NCBI RefSeq assembly: GCF_016906535.1
Contig: NC_057377.1
Location: 62,001 to 126,000 of the forward strand
Reading direction: 5' to 3'
Source of the DNA: Rhizoctonia solani
Taxonomy: Eukaryota; Basidiomycota; Agaricomycetes; Cantharellales; Ceratobasidiaceae
DNA length: 64,000 nucleotides
Below, piece by piece: positions 12,104 through 23,477 of this stretch. Numbering within the stretch: the first letter of the stretch is position 1; each line of letters begins with the position of its first letter. Made by a program: the position numbers and the translations under genes. The notes below the pieces were generated by a model. The model saw only the letters and a list, made by a program, of their open reading frames with translations, did not search any database and had not been told where the DNA came from.

Positions 12104-13747
12104 GTGCAAGTATCCCAAGAAGAGTCCATTGGGTATATTTGCAAAAGGTACCTGGTAGGTACCTTCAAGATCTTCCTCAAGCAAACAAAAAATCATCCTG
12201 ATCAACGTGCACTTGATCAAGTGTGGGTTGATCAGCTTGTGGAAAAGATTGGAAGCCCAGAGGTTCTAAACCAAGCTACACATCCCATCATTGTCATTCT
12301 TGAAGATGACACCTCTGTTGAAGTCCTCTGTGATCTGCTCAGCAACAGTCCTAATATAGTCCTTACACTACCAAGTGGGATCTCAGTCATGGTCTTTGCA
12401 GGTCAACATAGGCTAGCAATGCTTGAGCAACTGGGGATAAAGAAATCTGAAGACATGTGGTGGCATGCACAGGTGTACCAGAAACATAAGCTTGCATCTG
12501 GGTGATCTATGGTTGTCTGACAAGTCTATCACAGGGCTTGAATCAAAATATCCAGCTGAATTCTTAACCATGATGCATGAGTCCAACACACCCTAAATCA
12601 TGAAAATAGTGGAAGACCATTGTCCTGGACACAGTCACATGACCAGTACAAGTGGTTGCATGCTGGCCCAAGCCCAAATTTGGGGGGTAGCAGGTGTAAT
12701 CATGGGTTGTCAGCAGAGGAATAATAGGGCTCTATGGCTTAGTGGTCAAGCTGGTTCAATCCTGGCTAGTTCTATTTTCCTCTGTTTATGACAGTTGGAG
12801 GAACAAGGATTGAACAGCCACCAGAACTCATCCAAGGAAGACTATGAGAAACTAATTTCCCAGAGCCAACCCTGGTGGGAGTTGCTGCAACTTGTCAAGA
12901 TCCCAAAGTTCAAGTATGGCCAAGAGCTGGTAGTTCCTAAAACATTCTAGGATGCTGAGGCTACTACCCCTAACAAAGAGGGCTCCACTTCCACAGTAAA
13001 GCATCATTACACCCTTCAAATATTGCAGAACTAATTAAAATCTCTTGCAAAGCAGCCTTCTGATCTTCTTCCATTGCCTGCTGAACCTAGCAGTCTCACC
13101 AGCCATACCAAATGGCAAAGGGAGCAAGGGGCTGGCAATGACACAGCTCTGCAAAAGCAACCCCAAAATTCAAAAGCAGGCTCACAGCTCAAGAAATCAA
13201 AGGGCATTAGGGAAAATAGCTTTGAAGGTGATGATAGGCATGAAAGAAGCACCACTGAATCAACAAATGACAAGGTAAATGTCTGCACTTGGGATAGCCT
13301 GTGTATAGAACTAATGAGATACTCAATGGGAAGCCTTCAATGCCTCAGCCAGGGTAAGCACCAATACTATTTTCAACTGAATTATGCTTAGCATTTCTTT
13401 GTGGACCTAACAGAATGGAAATTGATACTGGGTGCAGCAGTCCAGATGAGCCACCAAAGCAGAACAGTAGTGGTGTGTTACTTCTCTTCATAGAACTAAT
13501 TCTTAGTATTGAATTGATCTCAGCTGTTGGTAATTGCCATCTCCTAAGGACAATCAAGAGCCTTGGCAGAACCACACCTGACTTTAACCATGTAGAAAGT
13601 TGGAAGCTGACACAGCTGCTGCAGTGTGTTCTTGGAGCTTGGAAGCAAGGTCAAGCTGAGGGAATGCTAGATGCCCTGGTGGAAAAAGCTAAAGTAGGTG
13701 CCAGAGTGCCTTTCAACACACATTTACATCATCTGTATGCTGGTTGA
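12104..13747 (+). pseudogene. Gene with ParB-like GQHR segment, decayed
   Basis: The first block (12104-12505) reads R-LD-W-LV-I, a proline before a beta-strand-like stretch, then VFAGQHRLAMLEQLG. This order resembles the ParB N-terminal domain, in which a G-x-R/H-R loop lies in a nucleotide-binding fold. The similarity is by pattern only. A GT-AG segment of 33 bp (12504-12536) would join this to a frame reading KYPAEFLTMMHES. A TAA and then a 173-bp repeat follow at 12621. Further coding-like blocks are 12800-12950 (with one TAG), 13074-13375 and 13415-13747. Nothing I recognise lies in the C-terminal blocks. The gene is divergent from the large minus-strand gene, so the two may have been co-regulated. 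Function is unknown. Confidence 0.55.
12621..12793 (+). mobile_element. 173-bp tRNA-box repeat, copy 2
   Basis: This is a 173-bp copy with termini TGTCCTGGACA and TGTTTATGACA. No target duplication is visible (left ACCAT, right GTTGG), which may reflect recombination between copies or decay. It interrupts the ParB-like gene. Confidence 0.9.
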
Positions 13748-14828
13748 CCTATCTCTTTGCTGTAGGAAGTAGAAGAAAGCCTAAATGAGACAGTAAGATG
13801 CTTGTTCCTCTTCATCCACATCATAGGATATTGACTTTTAACCCAATAGCAAGGACTCAGGCAAGAAGGTAGTCAGGTAGGGAGCCAGGGAGGGGATCAA
13901 GATGAGGACAACCAATCAGACACATCTGAGGACTGGAATAGTGACTGAGATAACAACAGATAGACCTGAATCTATCTGCACATGTGTGCTGCTTTGCTGA
14001 TTGTGATCCATTGGCACTAATAGAAATGTGAAGGATCAAAAATGAATTACATGCATCACACAAACATCATATGTCTGAGGAGGTTACCAACATTTCAGGC
14101 ACTTGTCATATGGGAGGGTACAATTACAACCTCTCCTACACAACCTGTCAAAACATGCAGTCTATTGCAAGACTTTTACCTGAGTGATGGTGCAAACATT
14201 TAGTTACCAGTTTGCATATTTGATCTGAAGCTCTTTATAGTGCAAGTACCATACTTCTGAGTATCACACCCAGGTAATGTTCTTAGGTACAATTCAAAAG
14301 CATTCAGTATTCAGGTATGCTCAACTTGATATTGCAGTATCCCCAGACATGGGTTGTTGATTGCTACAAAAGAAATCATAATTGCACAATCTAAAGGTAA
14401 TCCTTTATGTGCCTGTTGGATGCAAAATAAATGACAATCCCAGTCATAACAGATGATCAGACAGTGATATGTGTCAAATGCAAGAAACATGAACTACTTG
14501 CAGCTTTCTGGATTGTAAAACCAGTAATGCATCTCTGGAGTGATGAAGAAGTGCATGGCAGAATAAGGTTGACCTCTCCCACTTCTATCCATTTTTTTGC
14601 CCAACCTTTCTGGGGATATATGATATACCAGCAATGAGCAAAATGGCAGCTGAAGTCAGAAAACCTACCTGGCTGCATGTTTTTACAAGTGACACCCATT
14701 ACCACCAACAGTGATCAAGCTGGATGCCTGTGATTTATAGCCATAAGTATATATAAAGGAAGTATTGCAACTAATATTTGACAAAAACCACCAAACTAAG
14801 GTATGTGAACTTTATGACATGGACCCAT
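13748..14828. other. Unassigned region
   Basis: I see no recognisable gene or repeat here. Short open frames such as 14431-14637 (+) are not supported by any motif. The stretch may hold distal exons of the upstream gene. Confidence 0.4.
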
Positions 14829-15001
14829 TGTCATAAACAGAGGAAAATAGAACTAGCCAGGATTGAACCAGCTTGACCACTAAGCCATAGAGCCCTATTA
14901 TTCCTCTGCTGACAACCCATGATTACATCTGCTACCCCCCAAATTTGGGCTTGGGCCAGCATGCAACCACTTGTACTGGTCATGTGACCATGTCCAGGAC
15001 A
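14829..15001 (-). mobile_element. 173-bp tRNA-box repeat, copy 3
   Basis: This 173-bp copy is flanked by the perfect target duplication CCCAT (14824-14828 and 15002-15006). The A and B boxes are intact on the minus strand. Confidence 0.93.
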
Positions 15002-15014
15002 CCCATGACTGCCC

Positions 15015-15550
15015 AGCAGGCAGTGAACTTGGTCTCAGGTTGCTATCACCAATCTTTTTGAGAGTTTGCTAGTAGATTTAGTACCTGATATATAGGTCTA
15101 TACACAAAGAATGAGGATATAAGATAAAGAAACCAGGGAGATAGTCTAGTTTAACATTATGGACCCTGAGACTGTCCAGTGGACAGTAAACTTGGCCCAA
15201 GGGTGACCACCACCAATCTTCCTGAGAGTTTTCCAGTAGATGATCACTAAACACAAAGGTCTAGATACAGAAAATGAGCACATAAAATGCAGAAACCAGG
15301 GAGATTGTCCAGGTTCAACATAATGGACCCTGAGCCTGTCCAGCAGACAGTAAACTTGGCCCAAGGGTGACCATTGCCAATCTTCCTGAGAGTTTGCCAG
15401 TAGGTCATCATTTGGTACATGGGTCTATATACAAATTACAAGAATCTAAAATGCAGAAACCAGGGAGATCATCCAGGTTCAACATAATGCACCCTGAGAC
15501 TGTCTGGCAGACAGCAAACTTGGTCTCAGGTTGCCATCACCAATTGGGCT
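15015..15550 (+). repeat. Tandem repeat, about 162-165 bp unit
   Basis: The marker AAACCAGGGAGAT recurs at about 15130, 15292 and 15457, giving spacings of 162 and 165 bp. Roughly 3.4 imperfect copies are present. Short open frames here are read-through of the repeat. Confidence 0.85.
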
Positions 15551-15719
15551 ATAAATTTGTGGGCACATGCATATGTGCTATATATACATAAGCTCCAAGT
15601 ATGACAGCAAACAGATCAGTGGGTGCAGTAGAAACACAATATTTCCAAAAGGTTTCCAAGACTTTTCCGTCTACAACCATCAATATGGGTCAGAATCAGA
15701 CAATTCCTTTTTGAGAAGC

Positions 15720-17560
15720 AAGATGCTGGTGCCTCTGACCTATTGGTATTTGTCTACATAGTAACATGCCTATTTCCCACCAAGATATTGGCATTGGCAT
15801 GCCCTGCCAACCTTTGGCACTTATGTGCAATTACTAAGTGCTGGTGCTTCCATGCTTACTTGCACTTGTTCTATGCTCTGTGAGTACTGTTCCTGCATAT
15901 AAATGTATGGTACTAAAAATACTATAAATAATAGAAATAAAAGTATGATCACTTAGCATGATCAAATGTGTATATATGCAAGTGCAATGAGGAAATAAAG
16001 TATAAAATGTCTTGTAGCACTGCCAGTTTCCAAATATAGTAATGTGCATGCCCATACTTGGATAGAGCAAGTATGATTACTCTAGATTGCACTATTTACT
16101 ATTGGCAATTATGGGTGCATATGTCTAAATTGTCCATTCCATAACATCACAGTCCTGCACAAGCTGCTGCAACACAGCTCCCTTTCACTCTTCTGTCAAC
16201 TCCCTTGCTTGCAGGTCTTAACTCTGACAACAGGGATTGGGGAACCTGACAATCCTCCAGAAAATATGCTGTAGTAAACAGACCAACCTTTAGCTTGGCT
16301 CAAATTTCTGGCACTACAACAGCTTTCTCTTGGTGCCCCTCCTGAATACATCAAGGCCTTACCTACATTGGCCAACAAGTTACAAGAACTCACTATTTCT
16401 AGCCCAGATACATTTTTTATTGGTAGTGATCCAGAGCAGTACTCTAGTGACAACAAAGAAGCATACTGTGCAGCACTAGAGAATATTCTCAAAATTGGCC
16501 TGAACACAATGCATTTGAACCTCCCACTTGGATACTGGTTGCATGCCTTTGTTGAGCACCTTGCCATGTTCAATCAATTGGTAACAATGGAACTGGCCAA
16601 CTGTTGTCTGGACCTGGAGTTGATGGACCATGCAAGAGGAAGGGTGGAGAGATGTACATGGGTTTATGGCAGTGGTATTTGCATGTGATGCAATGTAGGG
16701 GGTGTGCAGTGTTAGTTCATTGTTCTTGATTATATGTGCTGCCCCTCATGTGGCAATTCTTTTTCTTCTTCTTTTGTTAATAAATGCCCACATACATAGA
16801 AAGCATGAGAGCTACATGTCAATTAAGGCAAACTGCTTGTAGAAGCCAAACCACAGAAATGTACAAGGAAAAACACAGAGAGGGAATCATGTAGACAATA
16901 CACACAAATCACACAGAGACATGTAGCATGGGCAGAAAGAAGGAGCTGGCAAACCAACATACAGGTGGCTTAAAGGCTAACTTGAGTAAAGGACATAAGT
17001 GTGGGGATGGGGCAGCCATGGTGGCAAATCTAGTCATAATTTGTGAAAGTAAATTTAGTGCATTTTGTTGAAGTGGGCAACTTCTGAAAAATGCACTAAA
17101 TTTACTTCATTTCTCATTTTCTCCTCTCACACACTATATCTATCTTTGAAACTGCATTATATGGGGTAATAGAACCCCCTCTTTCCATTTATGGAAGTCA
17201 AGACTTCCAAAAATGGAAGGTGCATGCTGTGTTTGGCCATTAGTACACCAATTTGATCAATGTTTTCAAATTGCCATGATATGTATATGGATCAGCGCAG
17301 AATCACGTGGTTTATTAGTAGAATCTCACTTTCAGGGTCCCTTAGCTAATAGGTCCCTGCACATAACTGCAATTTTATGTGAAATATTGAAGAAATGAAT
17401 TTTAACAAATGATTTCAAATTGCCTTGATTGGTATATGAATGAATGCGGAATCACGTGTTTTACTGGTGAAATTTCATTTTCAGGGCAGGTTATCTAATA
17501 GGTTTGGGCGGAAAAATGCGATTTGATTTAAGGTTCTGCTCAACCCCCCCTTGAGCCAGA
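15720..17560 (-). repeat. Repeat A, near-complete copy (inverted relative to 28490-30360)
   Basis: This segment of about 1.8 kb is the reverse complement of 28490-30360 over its whole length, including the same internal junctions. It contains, on the minus strand, a stretch like the 3' untranslated part of the LINE at 60660-60960 (around 16790-17000), an A-rich tract, and a 106-residue frame on the other strand. The hairpin present in the 29-kb copy is collapsed here to a 20-bp stem around 17046-17105. Confidence 0.85.
16290..16688 (+). pseudogene. Conserved ORF inside repeat A, unknown
   Basis: An open frame of about 130 codons lies here, counting from an acceptor-like site near 16285; the ATG frame is 16368-16688. 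It encodes a leucine-rich protein with AYCAALENILKIGLN near the middle. The copy at 29484-29804 (-) differs by only a few residues and has no stop. I do not recognise a domain. It may be a captured host exon. Reverse-strand frames over the same DNA are considered shadows. Confidence 0.45.
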
Positions 17561-17570
17561 CCCCTATAGT

Positions 17571-17631
17571 AGGCCAGCATGCAACCACTTGTACTGACTT
17601 GTACTGGTCTGTTTGGACCATGTCCAGGACA
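17571..17631 (-). repeat. 173-bp repeat, truncated fragment
   Basis: Only the GCATGCAACCACTTGTACTG to TGTCCAGGACA end remains, with a small internal duplication of ACTTGTACTG. Confidence 0.75.
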
Positions 17632-17771
17632 ATGTGCCAATCCATGAAGCTTGCCTACAAAAAGCTTGTACTCTGTCAATGTTGGACTTTCAATTATTTT
17701 TCCAAGCAGGGTGGTTCTGGATTGCTTTCTGTACCTTTTTCTTTTTCTTATTTTCCTTGCACAAAGGTTGT

Positions 17772-19055
17772 TCAAAGATCCAGAAACAAGTCCTCCCCTT
17801 GATTCTTGACCTTAAGGAGCCCTGTGTCAAAAAGACCACCCTCATGCACCACCATCATTGGTTTGTTAACTGCATCATTCCAGCTGCATCTTGTATAGTA
17901 CTTCATGTGTTTGGCGCACTTCAATACAAAAAGGTCCTGTTGGTGTTTCAGTGTGAACACCACTTTTGTTGTTTTTTAGTGGGAGTGGGGAGTATTAATA
18001 CTTACCTTCAGGTGTGCAATCAACCCTGCTAGCCAGGTCACTGCAAAACCAGAGCCTAGTGGCATCTCAGTGCATGCTTTGGCCAGCTGTGTCATAACCC
18101 ATATCTGGTGGGGTTATTACCATATATATCCACTGTCAAAGATATATATAGTATATGTGATGCACAGTGATATATGAATAATATATATTGCTGGGGGATG
18201 TTGCACTCCCCCCACCCCCCTAGCCATGGGCCAATGTTAATGCCCGCAGGCAAGGTCTGAATAATATATTATTATAGCAGAGATTATGTCATCCCCCCCC
18301 CCACCTCAAATCCATAGTAGTTTAGTATAGTATTTGATAAAGGACTGGAGGGGGGGAGGTCATGTGACCCTGGTGGACTGTCAGTCTCTAAGTCATGAGC
18401 CCTTAGAGTAATGACAGTTCTGACTGCATATATGTGAGTATTTGCGGCCTTATAAAGACTGTGGAATATCCTATTAGTAGGTGGCTTGGTCAGGAGACAT
18501 GCCAGCAAAGGCATGGGTCATGACAAGCTGGTACATTGAAGTTTGGAGGTCCATCTGCTGTCCTTCTGTGTCTTCTATCAGCTTCCCCATTTCCCTAGCA
18601 ACAAAAGGTGTATTGGCTATGGCATCCACAGTGTCCTTGGGCATGTGCTCCCTGCTTTCTATCTCCTGGCAGCCTAGTAAACTATATAGATTTGGCACAG
18701 TATGCCCCCCAACTGTCAGTTTTGTGAAGTAATGACCAGGGTTTGCTTTACAGAGAAATGATGAGAACAAATTTTTGCCTTCATGGGCAGGAACCATTGC
18801 AGTGGTCTGCTCCTGTGCATCTTTGTGTTCTTTGAGATACCTTGCAAATTAAACCTTGCCTTGCATCAGTAGAGAAGCATTGTTGCCAGCACCTATTGTT
18901 TGCATCTTAATGAGCTTTGGGTGTATTGCTAGAGAGGGGCTGCTTGTCTTCAATGTAGATCTGGTTGGTCCTCCACCCAAGGTCAGCTTCTTGGTGGCAG
19001 GAGCTCCAATCTCATCCACTAGCATGTTGTTGTTGCTGCTGTCCACACTTTGCAC
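17772..19055 (-). pseudogene. Multi-exon gene of unknown function, split by repeat B
   Basis: A minus-strand coding chain starts at an ATG at 19055 and runs through 18850 and, after one in-frame TAA, to 18526. Repeat B follows. After B the frame resumes at 18085 with AKACTEMPLGSGF and reaches a consensus donor (GTAAGTATT) near 18003. A further exon-like block covers about 17963-17772. Removing B with one AGCTG duplication rejoins the frame exactly. The protein has a Ser/Thr-rich N-terminus and no domain I recognise. Confidence 0.6.
18090..18525 (-). mobile_element. Repeat B, complete copy with target duplication
   Basis: The 436-bp element has termini TGTCATAACCCAT and ATGGGTCATGACA as imperfect inverted repeats. 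It is flanked by the perfect 5-bp duplication AGCTG (18085-18089 and 18526-18530). It sits in an exon of the surrounding minus-strand gene. A 5-bp duplication and TG...CA ends fit LTR-type integration, while the longer terminal inverted match is also compatible with a DNA element. Confidence 0.9.
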
Positions 19056-19129
19056 TTTTCACACTGCCTTTTATGCAGTGTCCCTTTGACTTCCCTGGGT
19101 CCTCTACCTCTGAGCTCCTGGTACCTTGG

Positions 19130-19845
19130 TGTTAAAGAGTAGGGTATTGGGACTATGTAATTAAGTACAGAAGATACTAAAGTAGTTAATAGATTAAATA
19201 TCTATTGATATAAAAGGCAATAGACTAGCTATATAAAGGTAAATCAGGTTGGTAATCAGGGTGAACACTACAATTAACAAATAATCAAGCAATTACTGCA
19301 GTTGCAGGTGGTTGGTTGTGCTTATACCTACAGTATAGAAGTTAGTACTAAGTCTTTAGTTACTTACTGTAATTTATCTAGATTTGTTAGTAATTTATTT
19401 GGCTGAGATTGCACTTAATTAAAGTGTATATGCGGCTTTAACAACCTTAAACTCTCCCAACTGACTTACTCAAATTCAAGGTTGCCCTAGAGCCTTTCCT
19501 TGCTACCTAATGCCTGTTGGAACCTTGCTAGAGGCTATATGCACCAAGATATCTTGCAGGTTAACTTCAGTGAGCTCAAGAGGCTAAGAAAGCAAAATAA
19601 GATATTCCAAACTAAGTAAAGAAGATCTCTCAGATCTTCAGGTTCACACAAAAGGTAAAAATGGGATGAAAATGGGGATGCATTCAAAGGGTCTCCCTCA
19701 GGGGCTTTATATGCCCCATAGGGATAACAAACAACTATATACATGATGTAAAAAGGGGAAGTTACATGAGAGGTACAGTCTGAGCTATTTGATACATAAA
19801 GACCAATTAATCCTAATAAGTCATTAGTGTGAATGCTTAGAATAG
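19130..19845 (-). repeat. Repeat E, LTR-like, second copy
   Basis: This is the reverse complement of the repeat at 925-1733. It starts TGTTAAAGAG on the plus strand and has GCATATAAAGCCCCTGAG on the minus strand near 19710. Confidence 0.65.
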
Positions 19846-19883
19846 CCATAGCAGGACCTAGACCACAACTCCCAGTTACTGAG

Positions 19884-20056
19884 TGTCCTGGACACGGTCA
19901 CATGACCAGTACAAGTGGTTGCATGCTGGCCCAAGCCCAAATTTGGGGGGTAGCAGGTGTAATCATGGGTTGTCAGCAGAGGAATAATAGGGCTCTATGG
20001 CTTAGTGGTCAAGCTGGTTCAATTCTGGCTAGTTCTATTTTCCTCTGTTTATGACA
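19884..20056 (+). mobile_element. 173-bp tRNA-box repeat, copy 4
   Basis: The copy is flanked by the perfect duplication CTGAG (19879-19883 and 20057-20061). The A box (TGGCTTAGTGG, 19998-20008) and B box (GGTTCAATTCTGG, 20016-20028) are only 7 bp apart, so the anticodon arm of a real tRNA is absent. Confidence 0.93.
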
Positions 20057-20329
20057 CTGAGGATAGTAGCTTCTGGAAAAGCATAATGGTGACCTAAGTA
20101 CTATTGTCTAATTAGTCCTTAGATATTAAGCCTTTTGTTTAATGAAGCTGTATCTCCCTTAATACCTCATGTATTGACATGATCAAAAATAGTTGAATGG
20201 AGAGAAAGATTCAGCAAATCTTACTATGTACTTTATAATCATTCATAAACTATGTTTTAATGTCCAATCCTGTTTGCTTGCTTTGCCCTTCTTTACTATA
20301 GTATTCTGTTCCATAACAGAGAACATATC
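20057..20329. other. Unassigned AT-rich stretch
   Basis: Nothing recognisable lies here. Confidence 0.4.
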
Positions 20330-20502
20330 ATGAGTCATGGCATATGATTTAAACCTAGTACAAGTGTTTACATGCTGGCCAAAGCCCAAATTGGGGGTTG
20401 CAGGTGTAATCATGGGTTGTCAGCAGAGGAATAACAACACTCTATGGCTTAGTGGTCAAGCTGGTTCAATTCCAGCTAATTCTATATTCCTCTGTTTATG
20501 AC
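20330..20502 (+). repeat. 173-bp tRNA-box repeat, degenerate copy 5
   Basis: This is an older copy. The left end has lost the TGTCCTGGACA terminus, and the right end CTGTTTATGAC remains. The A box and B box are still legible. Confidence 0.85.
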
Positions 20503-20504
20503 TG

Positions 20505-20866
20505 CACTGGTTAAGTGCCAGAGCACTTGCCTATGCAACAGGGGGGACCTTGACTATTTCTGTGTGTAGCCACAAGATAGAATCTTGTATAATAGATACT
20601 ACAAACAAGGAAAATATTGGTACTTACTTCTTATCTACTCAGCTGAATTTATTTATATATAAAGGAGTGATAAAACAGCATATATGCAGAGGATATTGCA
20701 TATTGAGGGTATTCCTGATGCCTGTATGTTTTGCAAAGGTTTTAATTGGACAGAGGGACCTTGAAATCCTTATTTTGCATCTTTATTGCATTCTATTTAC
20801 TGTAATGTTACTTGTATAAATAATAAAATAACTACAGGTGAATGGAACAATGTCATATCTATAACA
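20505..20866 (-). repeat. Repeat C, partial
   Basis: This segment matches the last 360 bp (plus-strand sense) of the 1.5-kb repeats at 32049 and 43877, ending TCATATCTATAACA. Confidence 0.8.
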
Positions 20867-21591
20867 CTTGGTGAAGGGTATCTATGCACTCACTTGTTTG
20901 TTTGTTGTGTCTAACCAACTGTGCCTAGGTGCCATCTGGAATCAACAGGGCAATGCACTCTAAGCCATTTTGATGTACACATTTTGTCTGACATATGTGT
21001 TTAGCTATTTTGGTTGGTTGAATTTTGAATCTTTTTTTCATAACACTGTAATATTGTGCCAAAGAAACTTGGACACAATACAGCTGTGTGTGTGTGTATT
21101 GGTTCAAACACACAAAATCAATTGGCAAGCATAAACATGATCTACCTTGATTATAATTTTAGAATCAAAGTCTTTATGCATGGACTGTTTTACACAGAAC
21201 TGTGATAAACAAGTGGTATAGTGCAGCTGGCAGCTTGCATGACCTGAGCCTCTTTGCATACAACTCATTATCTGGACCCCAATGCATAGTTGGATATCAA
21301 GGGCTACTAAGAGGCATGTATACACAGAAGTGACATGGAATCCCATAGTATCAATGGTTGTATCCCTGACAAAGGTACATATTCAACATTTGTTTTCATT
21401 GGCTTTCTTTCTAACCACTCTCCATGCCCATATTGTGCTGAAACCTGGAGAAATTTAGGTTATATGTATTACACTAATGTGGATTTTTGTCCAGCATTGA
21501 TTTTAAGGAGAATTCTTTTGTATTTTTGTAGATTTGGTATGCATGTATCATATTTATTTTTGGCATACTTAAAATCAAAATTGCAAAAAAA
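20867..21591. other. Unassigned region
   Basis: The stretch is AT-rich and has no supported gene. It ends in an A-run directly at the LTR that starts at 21592. Confidence 0.4.
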
Positions 21592-22042
21592 TGTCATTAG
21601 CCTCACCTCCTGACATGACTATGTATTGCCTGCCACTTCCTTCCCCCCCCCCGTGCATTTGCCTGGGGGACTCATCTGTATCCTAATCTGTGTGTACAGT
21701 TCCTATCTTCCCTGTTTATGTTCTTCCCTCTTCCTTGTTCTCTTCTTGCACTTAGTCTTGACTTATTCCATTCTAAGTGCTTCCATCTTGCTTATCTTGC
21801 TATGCACCAGCCCAGTTCAATGTGTAGAGCTTCTGAGCCATATGCTCTATCTTGCTTCCAACTTGTGCGGCCTGGACACTGTCCATTCTCCATTTATTTA
21901 CCCCTGTTCATCATTTGTTATAAAAGAAGACTGTGAATTGGCTTGGAAACCCCAAGAACAATTCACCTTGCTGATTTCCCACTCTCTCCTCTGTGAATTG
22001 TCTCAATATCTCACAGCAGTCATTTCACTCTTGGTTGTGACA
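21592..22042 (+). repeat. Chromodomain-Gypsy LTR (5' LTR)
   Basis: A 451-bp LTR starts TGTCATTAGCC and ends GGTTGTGACA, with TATAAAAG near 21920. Internal sequence corresponding to the leader of the minus-strand element follows directly. The primer-binding site is degenerate in this copy. Confidence 0.88.
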
Positions 22043-23477
22043 TAGTGACATTGTTCTTTCCAGGCTGTAGCCAATCTATCAACCTGGACATCACTCAGGT
22101 CCTCATCCCTACCTTTACTTCCTACAGTTCTCTTTTCCCTTGCCACAAAGCGCACTAGGTTATTGCACACCGCCAACTAGGCTACTCTCACATTGATTCC
22201 AAAAGACCTGAACTCTTTTACCTCTTCACACCTCTGAGATTGCATGTAGTTTGCATCAGATGCTTTGGCAGATGCTGGATCACAGGAATTGTCAATGGCT
22301 ATACAATTCAGAAGGGTCTACTTCTGTATCAAGGAAGAATAGTTGTGCCCGATGAACAGATCAAACAGCAGCTCTTATCCTTCCATGGTTCCCCTGCTTC
22401 TGGTCACCAAGGAGTAGCACAGACTCTAGAGTTAATCAGTTGTGACTACTACTGGCCAGCAATGAAATTCCAAGTCAATTGCTATGTGGAGACTTGTGAA
22501 ATCTGCCAAAGAAGCAAGGGCCATGTGCACAACTTTGCTCTCAACCGGCTTTCCGCCCCTGCAGGTCCTTGGGAAGACATCTCATATGATTCCATTGTCA
22601 AGTTTCCCAAATGTAAGGGATATGACAGCATTCTGGTGGTTGTGGACTGCTTCACAAAAATGATGCACTTGATTCCCTGTCAGGAAACTGCCGCTGCTGA
22701 GGATGTAGCTCAGACGTTCCTGGAACATGTCTGGAAGCTACATGGCACTTGAAGCGCACTGTGTCTGACAGAGGGACTACATTCAACTCCAAGTTCCTCA
22801 AGGCACTCTACAAATCTCTGCAGATCACTCCTAGTTTCTCTACTGCTTATCACTCACAATCTGATGGGCAAACTGGTATCAAGAACCAATGGCTAGAGGC
22901 TTACCTATGTCCCTTCATTAATCCTAGACAGTCTCATTGTGTTTACTGGCTTCCACTGGCTGCATTTGCTCACAACAATGCCAGAAGCTAAGCAACAGGC
23001 AAATCGCCTTTTGAGATTGTGTATGGCTGTTCTCCTGTCATTTCACTGCTCCTGGAACCCACAGGATTGCCTATTACTGATGACTGAGCCAAACAACAAA
23101 TCCTTGATGTGTTCCATGTCAGCTTATTGTCTGCTTTCAAACAGGACACAGAGTTTGATTGCACATTCACTCCTCTCCCGCCTGTGATCACAACAGAAGG
23201 AGAAGAAGAGTATGAAGTAGACAAATTTGTAGATTGGGCAGCAGAAGACAGGGTCTGGAAGTACAGGGTCAGATGGAAGGGATATGCGCCCCATAAGTAC
23301 ACATGGGAACCAACCAAGGATCTACAGCATTGCAAGGACAAATTGCACAACTTCTTTGCTAATTATCCAGATGCCCCAGCCGCCAATAATCCCATCCCTG
23401 CAAATGCACGCAAAGTTAGAAAGAGCAAGATAGTCAAGCAACTCAGCAAATCAAAAACTGCCTGCTTTGTCACTTGA
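22043..23477 (+). pseudogene. Internally deleted chromodomain-Gypsy: leader, integrase, chromodomain
   Basis: The first 230 bp match the leader and gag start of the minus-strand element (51770-51540). At about 22290 the sequence jumps to the zinc-binding part of integrase, so gag, protease, RT and RNase H are deleted. Integrase shows C-x2-C (CEICQ), VVVDCFTK and SDRGTTF, but the catalytic glutamate motif reads DGQTG instead of DGQTE. A frame break after KLHGT at 22750 is identical to that in the minus-strand copy. A second deletion near 23085 leads to the chromodomain (VRWKGYAP...YTWEP, 23200-23370). The family copies RNA into DNA and targets histone-marked chromatin. This copy is not functional. 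Confidence 0.85.

Noticed and set aside
12104..12505. Bacterial plasmid-partition gene transferred into the fungus
   Set aside because: The similarity to ParB is a pattern in one segment only, and the neighbouring gene structure with introns is fungal. There is no sign of recent bacterial transfer.
16196..16573. Minus-strand 125-codon ORF in repeat A
   Set aside because: It overlaps the plus-strand ORF. The plus-strand frame has more protein-like composition and a continuous upstream extension, but the choice is not certain.
19989..20034. True tRNA gene in the 173-bp repeat
   Set aside because: The A and B boxes are only 7 bp apart and there is no anticodon arm. A folded D-arm and T-arm can be drawn but not a full tRNA.
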